Positions 9,209 to 16,177 of a DNA stretch of 36,432 nucleotides are shown piece after piece (the first letter of the stretch is position 1; each line of letters begins with the position of its first letter). Below the pieces are notes generated by a model. It was not told the origin of the DNA. It did no database searches and worked only from the letters and a program-made list of their open reading frames with translations. The position numbers and the translations under genes are program-made. The DNA comes from JBBROS01 sp964246015 (GTDB lineage Bacteria; Pseudomonadota; Alphaproteobacteria; Acetobacterales; Acetobacteraceae), in the NCBI GenBank assembly GCA_964246015.1, contig CAXTPG010000040.1, forward strand, positions 1 to 36,432, given 5' to 3'.

Positions 9209-10032
9209 ATACCCGCCCCGCGAACGCCGTCCGATGGGTCGTCGTGCTGGCCGCCCTCGCCGTCACGCTGTTCCCCATCTGGTGGATGGTCGCCACCGCC
9301 CTCAAGCCCGGTGCCGACGTCTTCCGCATGCCGCCCTCCCTCTGGCCCGAGCGCGTCTCGTCCGAGGGGTTCCAGGCGATCTTCACGGAACGCCCCATCC
9401 TGCGCTACGTCGCCAACAGCCTCGTCGTCTCGGTGGGCGCCACCATCCTCTCGATCGGCCTCGGCAGCCTCGCCGCCTATGGCTTCAGCCGCTTCCACAT
9501 CCGCGGCGCGATGGCGCTGGTCGTCGGCCTGCTGCTGGTGAAAATGCTGCCCGAGACCCTGCTGATCGTGCCCTACTTCCGCATGATGTCGGCCCTGGGC
9601 CTCATCGACACCCACATCGCGCTCATCCTGGCCTACTCCTCGTTCTCCCTGCCCTTCGCGCTGTGGATGCTGATCGGCTTCTTCCGCGGCATCCCGCGCG
9701 AGATCGACGAGGCCGCGATGATGGACGGCGCGACCCGCCTGCAGGCGCTGCTCCGCGTCGTGCTGCCGCTCGCCGGCCCCGGCCTGGTCGCGGTCGGCTT
9801 CTTCACCTTCATCGCCGCCTGGAACTCGTACCTCTGGGCGCTCGTGCTGACGACCCGGCCCGACATGTTCGTCCTGTCCGTCAGCGTCGCCAACATGGTC
9901 GGCGAATACCGCGTGCAATGGAACGAGCTGATGGCCGCGGCGACGATCGCGACCGTCCCCGCAGCCCTGCTGTTCGCCTGCTTCAGCCGCTACATGGTCG
10001 CGGCCGTCACCGCCGGCGCCGTCAAAGGGTAG
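9205..10032 (+). CDS. sugar ABC transporter permease (MalG/UgpE type)
   Basis: The product has 275 residues, with an N-terminal helix ending in LFPIWWMVATALK, as in MalG-type subunits. The EAA loop reads EIDEAAMMDGATRLQALLRV. It starts within the stop of the preceding permease, so the two are translationally coupled. No ATP-binding subunit follows: the next gene is on the opposite strand and overlaps this one by 11 bases at the 3' end. The importer must borrow an MsmX/UgpC-like ATPase encoded elsewhere. Confidence 0.92.
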   Translation: MNTRPANAVRWVVVLAALAVTLFPIWWMVATALKPGADVFRMPPSLWPERVSSEGFQAIFTERPILRYVANSLVVSVGATILSIGLGSLAAYGFSRFHIRGAMALVVGLLLVKMLPETLLIVPYFRMMSALGLIDTHIALILAYSSFSLPFALWMLIGFFRGIPREIDEAAMMDGATRLQALLRVVLPLAGPGLVAVGFFTFIAAWNSYLWALVLTTRPDMFVLSVSVANMVGEYRVQWNELMAAATIATVPAALLFACFSRYMVAAVTAGAVKG

Positions 10033-10612
10033 CCTCGATCAGCGCCGCCGTCGCCGCGTTCCCCTCCGCCCGCAGCGCCGCCGCGACCAGGCGCCGGTCC
10101 GTCGCACTCCGGTTCTGACTCATCTTCCACTGCGCCTCGACCTTGTCGGGCACCAGCCGAAAGGCTCGGACGCCGGCATACATCCGCGCGCGGTACTTGT
10201 CCTCGAGGCTCGCGACCCGGAACCCGTGCGGGTCGCCTTCCGCCATGCCGTCCATTGCGACACCCATCTCCTCGGCGTCCGTCACCAGGCTCAGCCGGCC
10301 GGTGACGTGCACCGCCGCGTAATCCCACGTCGGCACCGCGGGCCCGGCCGCGTACCACCCGGGCGAGACGTAGGCGTGCGGGCCGCTGAACACCGCCACC
10401 GCCTCCCCCCCATCCAGCGCGTCGCATTGCGGGTTGCCCGCGGCCAGATGCGCGGTCAGCAGGAACCCTTCGGGCTCGGCCAGCAGGAACGGGATGTGGG
10501 AGGCCTCGATCCCGCGCGGGCCGTGGGTGATCAGCAGGCCGAAGTTGTTTTCGGTGATGAGGGCGCGCAGCCGGACCGGGTCGCGTTCGTCGAAGGCGGG
10601 GCGGACATACAT
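10022..10612 (-). CDS. PaiB-like FMN-binding negative transcriptional regulator
   Basis: The product has 196 residues with the flavin-binding split-barrel signatures of the PaiB family: MYVRPAF at the start, SGPHAYVSPGWY, VPTWDYAAVHVTG and the terminal KMSQNR. The family is named for Bacillus PaiB, a negative regulator of protease and sporulation genes, but most members are uncharacterised flavoproteins. It is divergent from the MocR-type regulator across 59 bp, an arrangement I associate with this family, so the regulator may control it. The 3' end overlaps the permease gene by 11 bp, convergently. Confidence 0.88.
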   Translation of the reverse strand: MYVRPAFDERDPVRLRALITENNFGLLITHGPRGIEASHIPFLLAEPEGFLLTAHLAAGNPQCDALDGGEAVAVFSGPHAYVSPGWYAAGPAVPTWDYAAVHVTGRLSLVTDAEEMGVAMDGMAEGDPHGFRVASLEDKYRARMYAGVRAFRLVPDKVEAQWKMSQNRSATDRRLVAAALRAEGNAATAALIEATL

Positions 10613-10671
10613 GGTTTCATCCTCTCACGCCCGTGATAGCGTGGCGGTGGACCATCGATAACGGCCAATCC

Positions 10672-12090
10672 ATGCCTGAAGCATCAGACCACACACGACA
10701 AACCTCCGTCTTCCACCACGTCCAGCGGGCGATCCTTGCGGGGGCGTTCCCGGCCGGGGCGCGCCTGCCGCCGACGCGCGCCCTTGCGGAGGAGCTGGGC
10801 GTGGCCCGCCAGACGGTCGTGTTCGCCTATGAGCGGTTGGCGGCCGAGGGCTATGTGCACGCCCGCACCGGCGTCGGCACCTTCGTGGCGCCCGGCCTGC
10901 CGGACATGCCGCCCGAGCCTGTGCCGCAGGATTTGGCCCCTGCCCCGGCGCCGCGCCTGTCCCGGCGGGGTGACGTGCTTGCGGCCATCCCGGCCAATGC
11001 GGGCAACGACAGCGCCACCCTGCTGCTGGCGCCGGGCATCCCGTCGCCGGAGCTGTTCCCGGTGCGCGCCTGGTCCGCGTGCCTTGCCGCGGCGGCGCGG
11101 GGCAACATCCTGGCCGGCTACCCGGACCCGCAGGGCCTGCCCGCGCTGCGGACGCAGGTCGCCCTGCATCTGGCCGCCACGCGGGGCCTCGCGACCGATC
11201 CGCACGACGTGCTGATCACGGCCGGCACGCAGCAGGGAATCCGCATCGCGGCCGAGCTGCTGATCGACCCCGGCGACCAGGTCTGGGTGGAGGACCCCGG
11301 TTACATCGCCGGCCGCGGGGCGATGCAGGCGGCGGGCGGGGTGCTGGTGCCGGTCCCGACCGGTGCGGCCGGGCTGGACGTCGCGGCGGGGCGCCGCAGC
11401 GCGCCGCACGCCCGGGCCGCGCTCGTGGCCCCGTCCCACTCGACGCCGTTGGGCGCGGCACTCCCGGTCGCGAGCCGGCTGGCGCTGCTCGACTGGGCGC
11501 GGATTGCGGGCGCGTGGGTGCTGGAGGACGATTGCGACAGCGAGTTCCGGTGGGAGGGCAAGCCCCTGCCGCCGCTGGCGACGCTGGATGCCGGCGCGCG
11601 CACCATCTATTGCGGCACGTTCAGCAAGACGATGGCGCCGGGGCTGCGGCTGGGGTTCGCGGTGTTCCCGCGGGCGCTGGTGCGGGCCGCCGTCCGCGCG
11701 CGCACGCTGATGGACCGCGGCCCGGCGACACCGGTGCAGGCCGCGATGGCGGAGTTCATGCAGCGGACCCTGCTGGCGCCGCACATCCGCCGGACCCGCA
11801 CGGAGTACGCGGCCCGCCGGGTGGCGGTGCTGGAGGCGCTGGCCCGTCACTGCCCGGGCGTCGAGCCGCTGCCGGCGCCCGGCGGCCTGCACATGGCGCT
11901 GCGCCTGCCGCCGGAGGCGGACGAGCAGGCGGTCGTCGCGTCGGCCCGGGCACAGGGGCTGGGCGTGGCGCCGCTGTCCGCCTACCGCGTTGCGGCGTCG
12001 GGGGAAAAGGGGCTGGTGATCGGGTTCGCGGCCACGCCGACGGCCCTGGCCGCGGGCTGCGCGCGCCGGCTGCAGCGGGCGTTGGGGTAG
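10672..12090 (+). CDS. MocR/PdxR-type regulator (GntR HTH fused to aminotransferase domain)
   Basis: The product has 472 residues. An N-terminal GntR winged helix (about 1-75: LPPTRALAEELGVARQTVVF) is joined to a type I aminotransferase domain. The domain has the cofactor-binding block VLEDDCDSEFRW and the Schiff-base lysine Lys319 in TFSKTMAPGLRLGF. Members bind pyridoxal phosphate and control vitamin B6, amine or amino-acid genes. I chose ATG 10672; a GTG at 10633 would add 13 unconserved residues. Its natural target may be the divergent PaiB-like gene. It is not necessarily PdxR itself, since no pdxST genes are here. Confidence 0.92.
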   Translation: MPEASDHTRQTSVFHHVQRAILAGAFPAGARLPPTRALAEELGVARQTVVFAYERLAAEGYVHARTGVGTFVAPGLPDMPPEPVPQDLAPAPAPRLSRRGDVLAAIPANAGNDSATLLLAPGIPSPELFPVRAWSACLAAAARGNILAGYPDPQGLPALRTQVALHLAATRGLATDPHDVLITAGTQQGIRIAAELLIDPGDQVWVEDPGYIAGRGAMQAAGGVLVPVPTGAAGLDVAAGRRSAPHARAALVAPSHSTPLGAALPVASRLALLDWARIAGAWVLEDDCDSEFRWEGKPLPPLATLDAGARTIYCGTFSKTMAPGLRLGFAVFPRALVRAAVRARTLMDRGPATPVQAAMAEFMQRTLLAPHIRRTRTEYAARRVAVLEALARHCPGVEPLPAPGGLHMALRLPPEADEQAVVASARAQGLGVAPLSAYRVAASGEKGLVIGFAATPTALAAGCARRLQRALG

Positions 12091-12204
12091 CCCACTCACG
12101 AAGCTGTTTACGGCCGCCACGTCTTCGATGCTGCAACGCCGCAATATCGCCCCGATTTCGCGCGTTATTGCGATCGTCATCGTCTGACTGGAGTACCCCA
12201 CCCC

Positions 12205-13257
12205 ATGCGTATCGCGCAGATCGCGCCCCTTCACGAGGCGGTTCCCCCCAAGTTGTACGGCGGCACGGAACGCGTCGTGTCCTTCCTGACCGAGGAGCTG
12301 GTGGCCATGGGCCACGACGTCACCCTGTTCGCCAGCGGCGACAGCGTGACCTCCGCCCGGCTGGAACCCATCTGGCCGCGGGCCCTGCGCCTCGATCCCG
12401 CGATCCGCGACCCGATCGCGCCGCACATGCTGCTGATGGAGGCCGCGCGCCGCCAGGCCGACGATTTCGACGTCATGCACTTCCACATGGACTACTGGCC
12501 GTTCAGCCTGTTCGGCCGGCAGCGGACGCCGTTCGTGACCACGATGCACGGCCGCCTGGACCTGAACGAGCTGCAGCCGGTGTTCGACATGTTCCCGAAC
12601 GTGCCGCTGGTGAGCATCAGCAACAGCCAGCGCCGCCCGCTGCCGCAGGCCCGCTATGCCGCGACCGTGTATCACGGCCTGCCGTCCGAGCTGCTGACCC
12701 CGCAACCGAAGAAGCCGGAATACCTCGCCTTCCTGGGCCGCATCGCGCCCGAGAAGGGGCCGGACCGCGCCATCCGCATCGCGCGGGCGTGCGGCATCCC
12801 GTTGAAGATCGCGGCCAAGGTCGACCGCGTCGACCAGGTCTACTTCGATACCGTCATCAAGCCGATGCTGTCCGGCGGCGGCGTGGAGATGATCGGCGAG
12901 ATCAGCGACGCCCAGAAGCCGGACTTCCTGAGCGGCGCCGTCGGCCTGCTGATGCCGATCGACTGGCCCGAGCCGTTCGGCCTGGTCATGATCGAGGCGA
13001 TGGCGTGCGGCACCCCCGTCGTCGCCTTCAACCGGGGCTCGGTCCCCGAGATCGTCGATGACGGTATCAGCGGCTACATCGTCGAGGACGAGATGGGCGC
13101 CATTGGGGCCGTCAACCGCCTGGGCGCGCTGTCCCGCGAGAAGGTCCGTGCCCGGTTCGACGCGCGCTTCACCGCGCGCCGGATGGCCGAGGATTATCTG
13201 ACCATCTACCGCAGCCTGGCCGGCGAGCAGCGTTCGGTGCTGCGCGCCATCCGCTGA
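12205..13257 (+). CDS. glycosyltransferase family 4 protein
   Basis: The product has 350 residues with a GT-B fold. The N-terminal domain opens MRIAQIAPLHEAVPPKLYGG and holds the glycine-rich GGTERV loop. The C-terminal domain has FLGRIAPEKG (177-185) and the retaining E-x7-E pattern PEPFGLVMIEAMACGTP (Glu256, Glu264). It is probably cytosolic or membrane-peripheral and transfers a sugar from a nucleotide sugar; donor and acceptor are unknown. It is a stand-alone plus-strand gene before the envelope gene block. A weak GGAG lies about 11 bases before the ATG. Confidence 0.92.
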   Translation: MRIAQIAPLHEAVPPKLYGGTERVVSFLTEELVAMGHDVTLFASGDSVTSARLEPIWPRALRLDPAIRDPIAPHMLLMEAARRQADDFDVMHFHMDYWPFSLFGRQRTPFVTTMHGRLDLNELQPVFDMFPNVPLVSISNSQRRPLPQARYAATVYHGLPSELLTPQPKKPEYLAFLGRIAPEKGPDRAIRIARACGIPLKIAAKVDRVDQVYFDTVIKPMLSGGGVEMIGEISDAQKPDFLSGAVGLLMPIDWPEPFGLVMIEAMACGTPVVAFNRGSVPEIVDDGISGYIVEDEMGAIGAVNRLGALSREKVRARFDARFTARRMAEDYLTIYRSLAGEQRSVLRAIR

Positions 13258-13272
13258 GCCTGACCCCGGGAT

Positions 13273-13297
13273 AGCTTGCTCCGGTCGAGCTTGCTCC
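13273..13297 (+). repeat. two 10-bp direct repeats with 15-bp period
   Basis: AGCTTGCTCC occurs at 13273-13282 and again at 13288-13297, in the gap between the glycosyltransferase and the DUF1348 gene. It may be a regulator site or simple slippage; no function is known. Confidence 0.5.
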
Positions 13298-13303
13298 TTG
13301 GCT

Positions 13304-13332
13304 GGACGCGTGGTCATTTCGGCCACGCGTCC
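13304..13332 (+). terminator. strong hairpin between glycosyltransferase and DUF1348 genes
   Basis: GGACGCGTGG (13304-13313) and CCACGCGTCC (13323-13332) form a perfect 10-bp stem with a 9-base loop. It lies 47 bases after the glycosyltransferase stop and ends just before the GGAG of the next gene. It may be a terminator of the upstream gene or a leader structure that affects translation of the downstream one. There is no T-tract. Confidence 0.5.
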
Positions 13333-13345
13333 GACCGGAGTCCCG

Positions 13346-13810
13346 ATGTCCCGCCCCCCCTTCCCGCCCTTCGACGCCGACACCGCCGCCATCAAGGCCC
13401 GCAAGGCCGAGGACGCATGGAACATGCGCGACCCGGCCCGCGTCGCGCTCGCCTACACCCCGGACAGCACCTGGCGGAACCGGTCCGAGTTCTTCCAGGG
13501 CCGCGCCGCCATCGAGGCGTTCCTGACGCGCAAATGGGCGCGCGAGCTGGAGTACCGGCTGATCAAGGAGGTGTGGGCCTATACCAACGACCACATCGCC
13601 GTCCGCTTTGCCTATGAGTGGCACGACGACAGCGGCCACTGGTTCCGCAGCCACGGCAACGAGCAATGGGAGTTCGATGCCGAAGGCCTGATGCGCCGGC
13701 GGGAGGCCAGCATCAACGACGTGCCGATCACGGCCGAGGCGCGCCTGTTCCACTGGCCGCTCGGTCCCCGGCCGGAGGATCACCCGGGCCTGTCCGGTTT
13801 GGGGTTGTAG
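13346..13810 (+). CDS. DUF1348 family NTF2-like protein
   Basis: The product has 154 residues. Conserved blocks are AEDAWNMRDPARVALAYTPD, WRNRSEFFQGR, LTRKWARELEY, FAYEWHDDSGHW, GNEQWEFDAEGLMRRREASI and NDVPI, which mark the DUF1348 branch of the SnoaL/NTF2-like cone fold. A small cytosolic protein with a hydrophobic pocket is expected; no reaction is known. GGAG lies 5 bases before the ATG. It is convergent with the following glycosyltransferase, with 4 bp between the stops. Confidence 0.9.
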   Translation: MSRPPFPPFDADTAAIKARKAEDAWNMRDPARVALAYTPDSTWRNRSEFFQGRAAIEAFLTRKWARELEYRLIKEVWAYTNDHIAVRFAYEWHDDSGHWFRSHGNEQWEFDAEGLMRRREASINDVPITAEARLFHWPLGPRPEDHPGLSGLGL

Positions 13811-13814
13811 GGGT

Positions 13815-15032
13815 TCAGGCGGCGATCACCTTGGCGATCAGCCGCTCGTAGCCTGCGATGTATTCGTCCATCCGGAGCGTGCGTTCGGCGTAGGCGCGTG
13901 CGTTGCGGCGCAGCCGCTCGGCGAGCTTCCGGTCGTTCAGCAATCGCGCGACGGCATCGACCAGGGCACGATGGTCCGTGAAGCCCACCAGCAGGCCGGT
14001 GTCCCCGTCGGTCACGAACTCCTGCACCGGCGCCGTGTCGCTGCCGACGACGGCGCAGCCGCAGGCCAGGGCTTCCCGCAGGCTCCATGACACGACGAAG
14101 GGGTAGGTGAGATAGATGTGGGCGTCCGAGCGTTGCAGCAGCGCCAGGAACATCTCGTAGGGAACCTTGCCGGGGAAGCAGATGCGGGCGGGGTCGATGA
14201 GGTGGCCGACCTCGTTCAGCATGTGCGCGCGCCAGGTGGTGCCGACCAGCCGCGCGCCGTAGCTGACGCCGTCGCCGCCGACCATCACCACCTTCAGGTC
14301 CGGGCGCAGCCGGTGCAGGCGGGGCAGCGCCCGCATGATGGTGTGGAAGCCGCGATAGGGTTCCAGGTCGCGGGACACGTAGGTGACGAGCGTGTCCGAC
14401 GGCTCGATCACCATGCCGCCGAGTTCGAGCCGTTGGCCGCGGAGGGCGGGGTTGGGGCGGCACAGGTCGAGGTCGACCCCCTCCGCCAGGACGCTGATGC
14501 GGTCCTGCGCCCAGTGGGGATAGGTGGACGCCTGGAAGCGCGTCGGTGTCTGGCCGTGCCCGGGGAGCTGGAGCGCCAGGAGGTTGACGGCGTTCTTTGC
14601 GCGCAGCTTGCCGAACCCGCCGGGGGGGTCGCGGAACTCGGGGTCGAAGCCGACGTCCAGGCCCTCGGCGCGGTAGAAGAACTCGAAGTAGCCGAGCATC
14701 GGGACGCCGGGCCAGACGTCGTGCAGGTTCAGCATCTCGCCCCAGCCATGGTGGCCGATGACGATGTCGGGGACGAAGCCCAGGGCGCGGAGCCGGGTCG
14801 CCATCTCGACGACGATGCGGGCGCGGATCAGCGCCTGCTCGAACTCGGCGGCGTCGTCGAAGGTGGACGGGTTGGGGACCGGGGGCTGGTAGGTGAAGCG
14901 GCGGACGCCTGGGATGGCGTTGTCGTTCGGCTCCGTGACGAACAGGATCTCGTTGCCGGGTTGATTGGCGAGGTGCCGGACCAGGTGCAGGAACTGGCCC
15001 GGGAAGTTCTGGTGGACGAACAGGTATTTCAA
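13815..15032 (-). CDS. glycosyltransferase family 4 protein (TTG start)
   Basis: The product has 405 residues. No ATG suits: initiation at TTG 15032 gives MKYLFVHQNFPGQFLHL, the canonical start of this group (PF12000-type N-terminal domain followed by a GT1/GT4 C-terminal domain), and AGGGAA lies about 9 bases upstream. N-terminal motifs are GHHGWGE and GYFEFFYRAEGLDVGFDPEF. The C-terminal domain has YVSRDLEPYRGF, VVMVGGDGVSYG and the SWSLREALACGC block. It is the last gene of the minus-strand operon that starts at 24635. It presumably adds a sugar to the glycan or glycoprotein made by this operon. Confidence 0.92.
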   Translation of the reverse strand: MKYLFVHQNFPGQFLHLVRHLANQPGNEILFVTEPNDNAIPGVRRFTYQPPVPNPSTFDDAAEFEQALIRARIVVEMATRLRALGFVPDIVIGHHGWGEMLNLHDVWPGVPMLGYFEFFYRAEGLDVGFDPEFRDPPGGFGKLRAKNAVNLLALQLPGHGQTPTRFQASTYPHWAQDRISVLAEGVDLDLCRPNPALRGQRLELGGMVIEPSDTLVTYVSRDLEPYRGFHTIMRALPRLHRLRPDLKVVMVGGDGVSYGARLVGTTWRAHMLNEVGHLIDPARICFPGKVPYEMFLALLQRSDAHIYLTYPFVVSWSLREALACGCAVVGSDTAPVQEFVTDGDTGLLVGFTDHRALVDAVARLLNDRKLAERLRRNARAYAERTLRMDEYIAGYERLIAKVIAA

Positions 15033-15081
15033 GGCGCGGCGTTCCCTGACCCGCCCGGGCTGGCGGCCCGGGCGGATCGAC

Positions 15082-16155
15082 TCAACGGCGCCGCGTCGTC
15101 GCGGGCTTGCGGGCCGCGGCGCGGCTGGTGGGCTTGGCGGGGGCCTTCGGCTCGGGCGCGGGCGGCGGCGGCGCTTCGACGGCCTTCGGGGCCGGCTTGG
15201 ATGCGGCCTTCGGGGCGGGCTTGGGGGCGGGCTGGGGGGCTGGGGCCTTGAGGGTCGCGGCCTTGGCGGCCGGCTTCTTCGGCGGGGCGGCGGGCGCGGC
15301 CTCGATCGCGGCGGCACGGCCCCGTGCGGGCTTCGCGGCGCGCGTCGATTTCGGCTCGATGACCACCTGGAAGGCTTCCAGCGCGGCGAGGCTCGGCGCC
15401 TCGCAGGGGTCGCCGCCGGCCACGGGGCCGATCCGGGTGCCATCGACGAACGTGGCCGACAGCGTCACCTGGTGCGTCTCGGCCGAGGCGCCGCGCAGGC
15501 GCACGCGCAGACCCAGGATCGGGAGCGACATGCCGCGGCTGCCGCAGAACTGGCCGCCCTCGCTCCAGGGCGAGAGCCAGCCGCGGCCCAGGACGGCCTG
15601 GTATTCGATGTCGGACAGCGGCACGCCATCGGCCGGCGCGACGCCGAAGCCCTCGATCCAGCGGTTGCTGCCCGGCTCGCCCATCCAGTCGCCCAGCCGC
15701 CCGCCCACGTCGCCGCGGGCATAGATGTGGGCGACGACCTCGACCGTTGCGGGCGCGGCGCTCTGGCGCGCCGATGCGCCGGCGGGCTGCGCGGCGGACG
15801 CGGCCCCGCCGCCGGACAGCCGCACCACCTGCAGCTTCGGCGCGTCGGCGGTGCTGTCCGGGGATTGGTAGACGGTGACCAGCACCTCGGCCGCCGAGCC
15901 GGTCACCCGCACCAGCGCCGCCGAGTCGGCGCCGATCCAGCCATCCGCATGGAAGCCGGACACGCTGACCTGGCCCTCCCGCCGGCCCGGCGACGCCGTG
16001 ATCCGCACGCCCGGCAGCCCCGTCTCCGCCGAGGGCGACGGCCCGTCGGGCGCGTTGAAGACGCAGTACAGGCCGGGATCGAGCGCCATCATGTGGCCCG
16101 AAACCTTCAGCTCCGTGATCTGATTCGTTGCAGTCGGCGTCGCGCGATCCGGCAT
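15082..16155 (-). CDS. unknown protein with hydrophobic-W-like repeats and Lys/Ala/Pro-rich tail
   Basis: The product has 357 residues and no signal peptide is evident; AGGA lies 7 bases before the ATG. The middle (about 135-265) seems to hold three related units ending in an Ile/Leu-x-x-F/L-x-V strand. The clearest has GWLSPWSEGGQFCGSRG followed by SLPILGLRVRL, which looks like the clostridial hydrophobic-W repeat (GW..W...G...G..G....I..I.I.L). The flanking units have GDWMGEPGSNRWIEGFGV and GPVAGGDPCEAPS with LEAFQVVI. The last 90 residues are almost only Lys, Ala, Pro and Arg, like histone H1. Lying between two glycosyltransferase genes downstream of a type I exporter, it may bind glycan or protein, or be the exported cargo. 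The domain call is by eye. Confidence 0.7.
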   Translation of the reverse strand: MPDRATPTATNQITELKVSGHMMALDPGLYCVFNAPDGPSPSAETGLPGVRITASPGRREGQVSVSGFHADGWIGADSAALVRVTGSAAEVLVTVYQSPDSTADAPKLQVVRLSGGGAASAAQPAGASARQSAAPATVEVVAHIYARGDVGGRLGDWMGEPGSNRWIEGFGVAPADGVPLSDIEYQAVLGRGWLSPWSEGGQFCGSRGMSLPILGLRVRLRGASAETHQVTLSATFVDGTRIGPVAGGDPCEAPSLAALEAFQVVIEPKSTRAAKPARGRAAAIEAAPAAPPKKPAAKAATLKAPAPQPAPKPAPKAASKPAPKAVEAPPPPAPEPKAPAKPTSRAAARKPATTRRR

Positions 16156-16177
16156 CGTGTGTCCTGATAATCCAGTG

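Noticed and set aside
10684..13425. 913-codon open frame on the minus strand
   Set aside because: Antisense to the MocR regulator and a glycosyltransferase whose products are clearly recognisable. The frame is rich in Arg, Gly, Ala, His and Gln as expected for a GC-rich shadow.
15033..15443. N-terminal extension of the minus-strand glycosyltransferase
   Set aside because: It reads a shifted frame of the preceding gene and is low-complexity Pro/Arg. The family start lies at TTG 15032.
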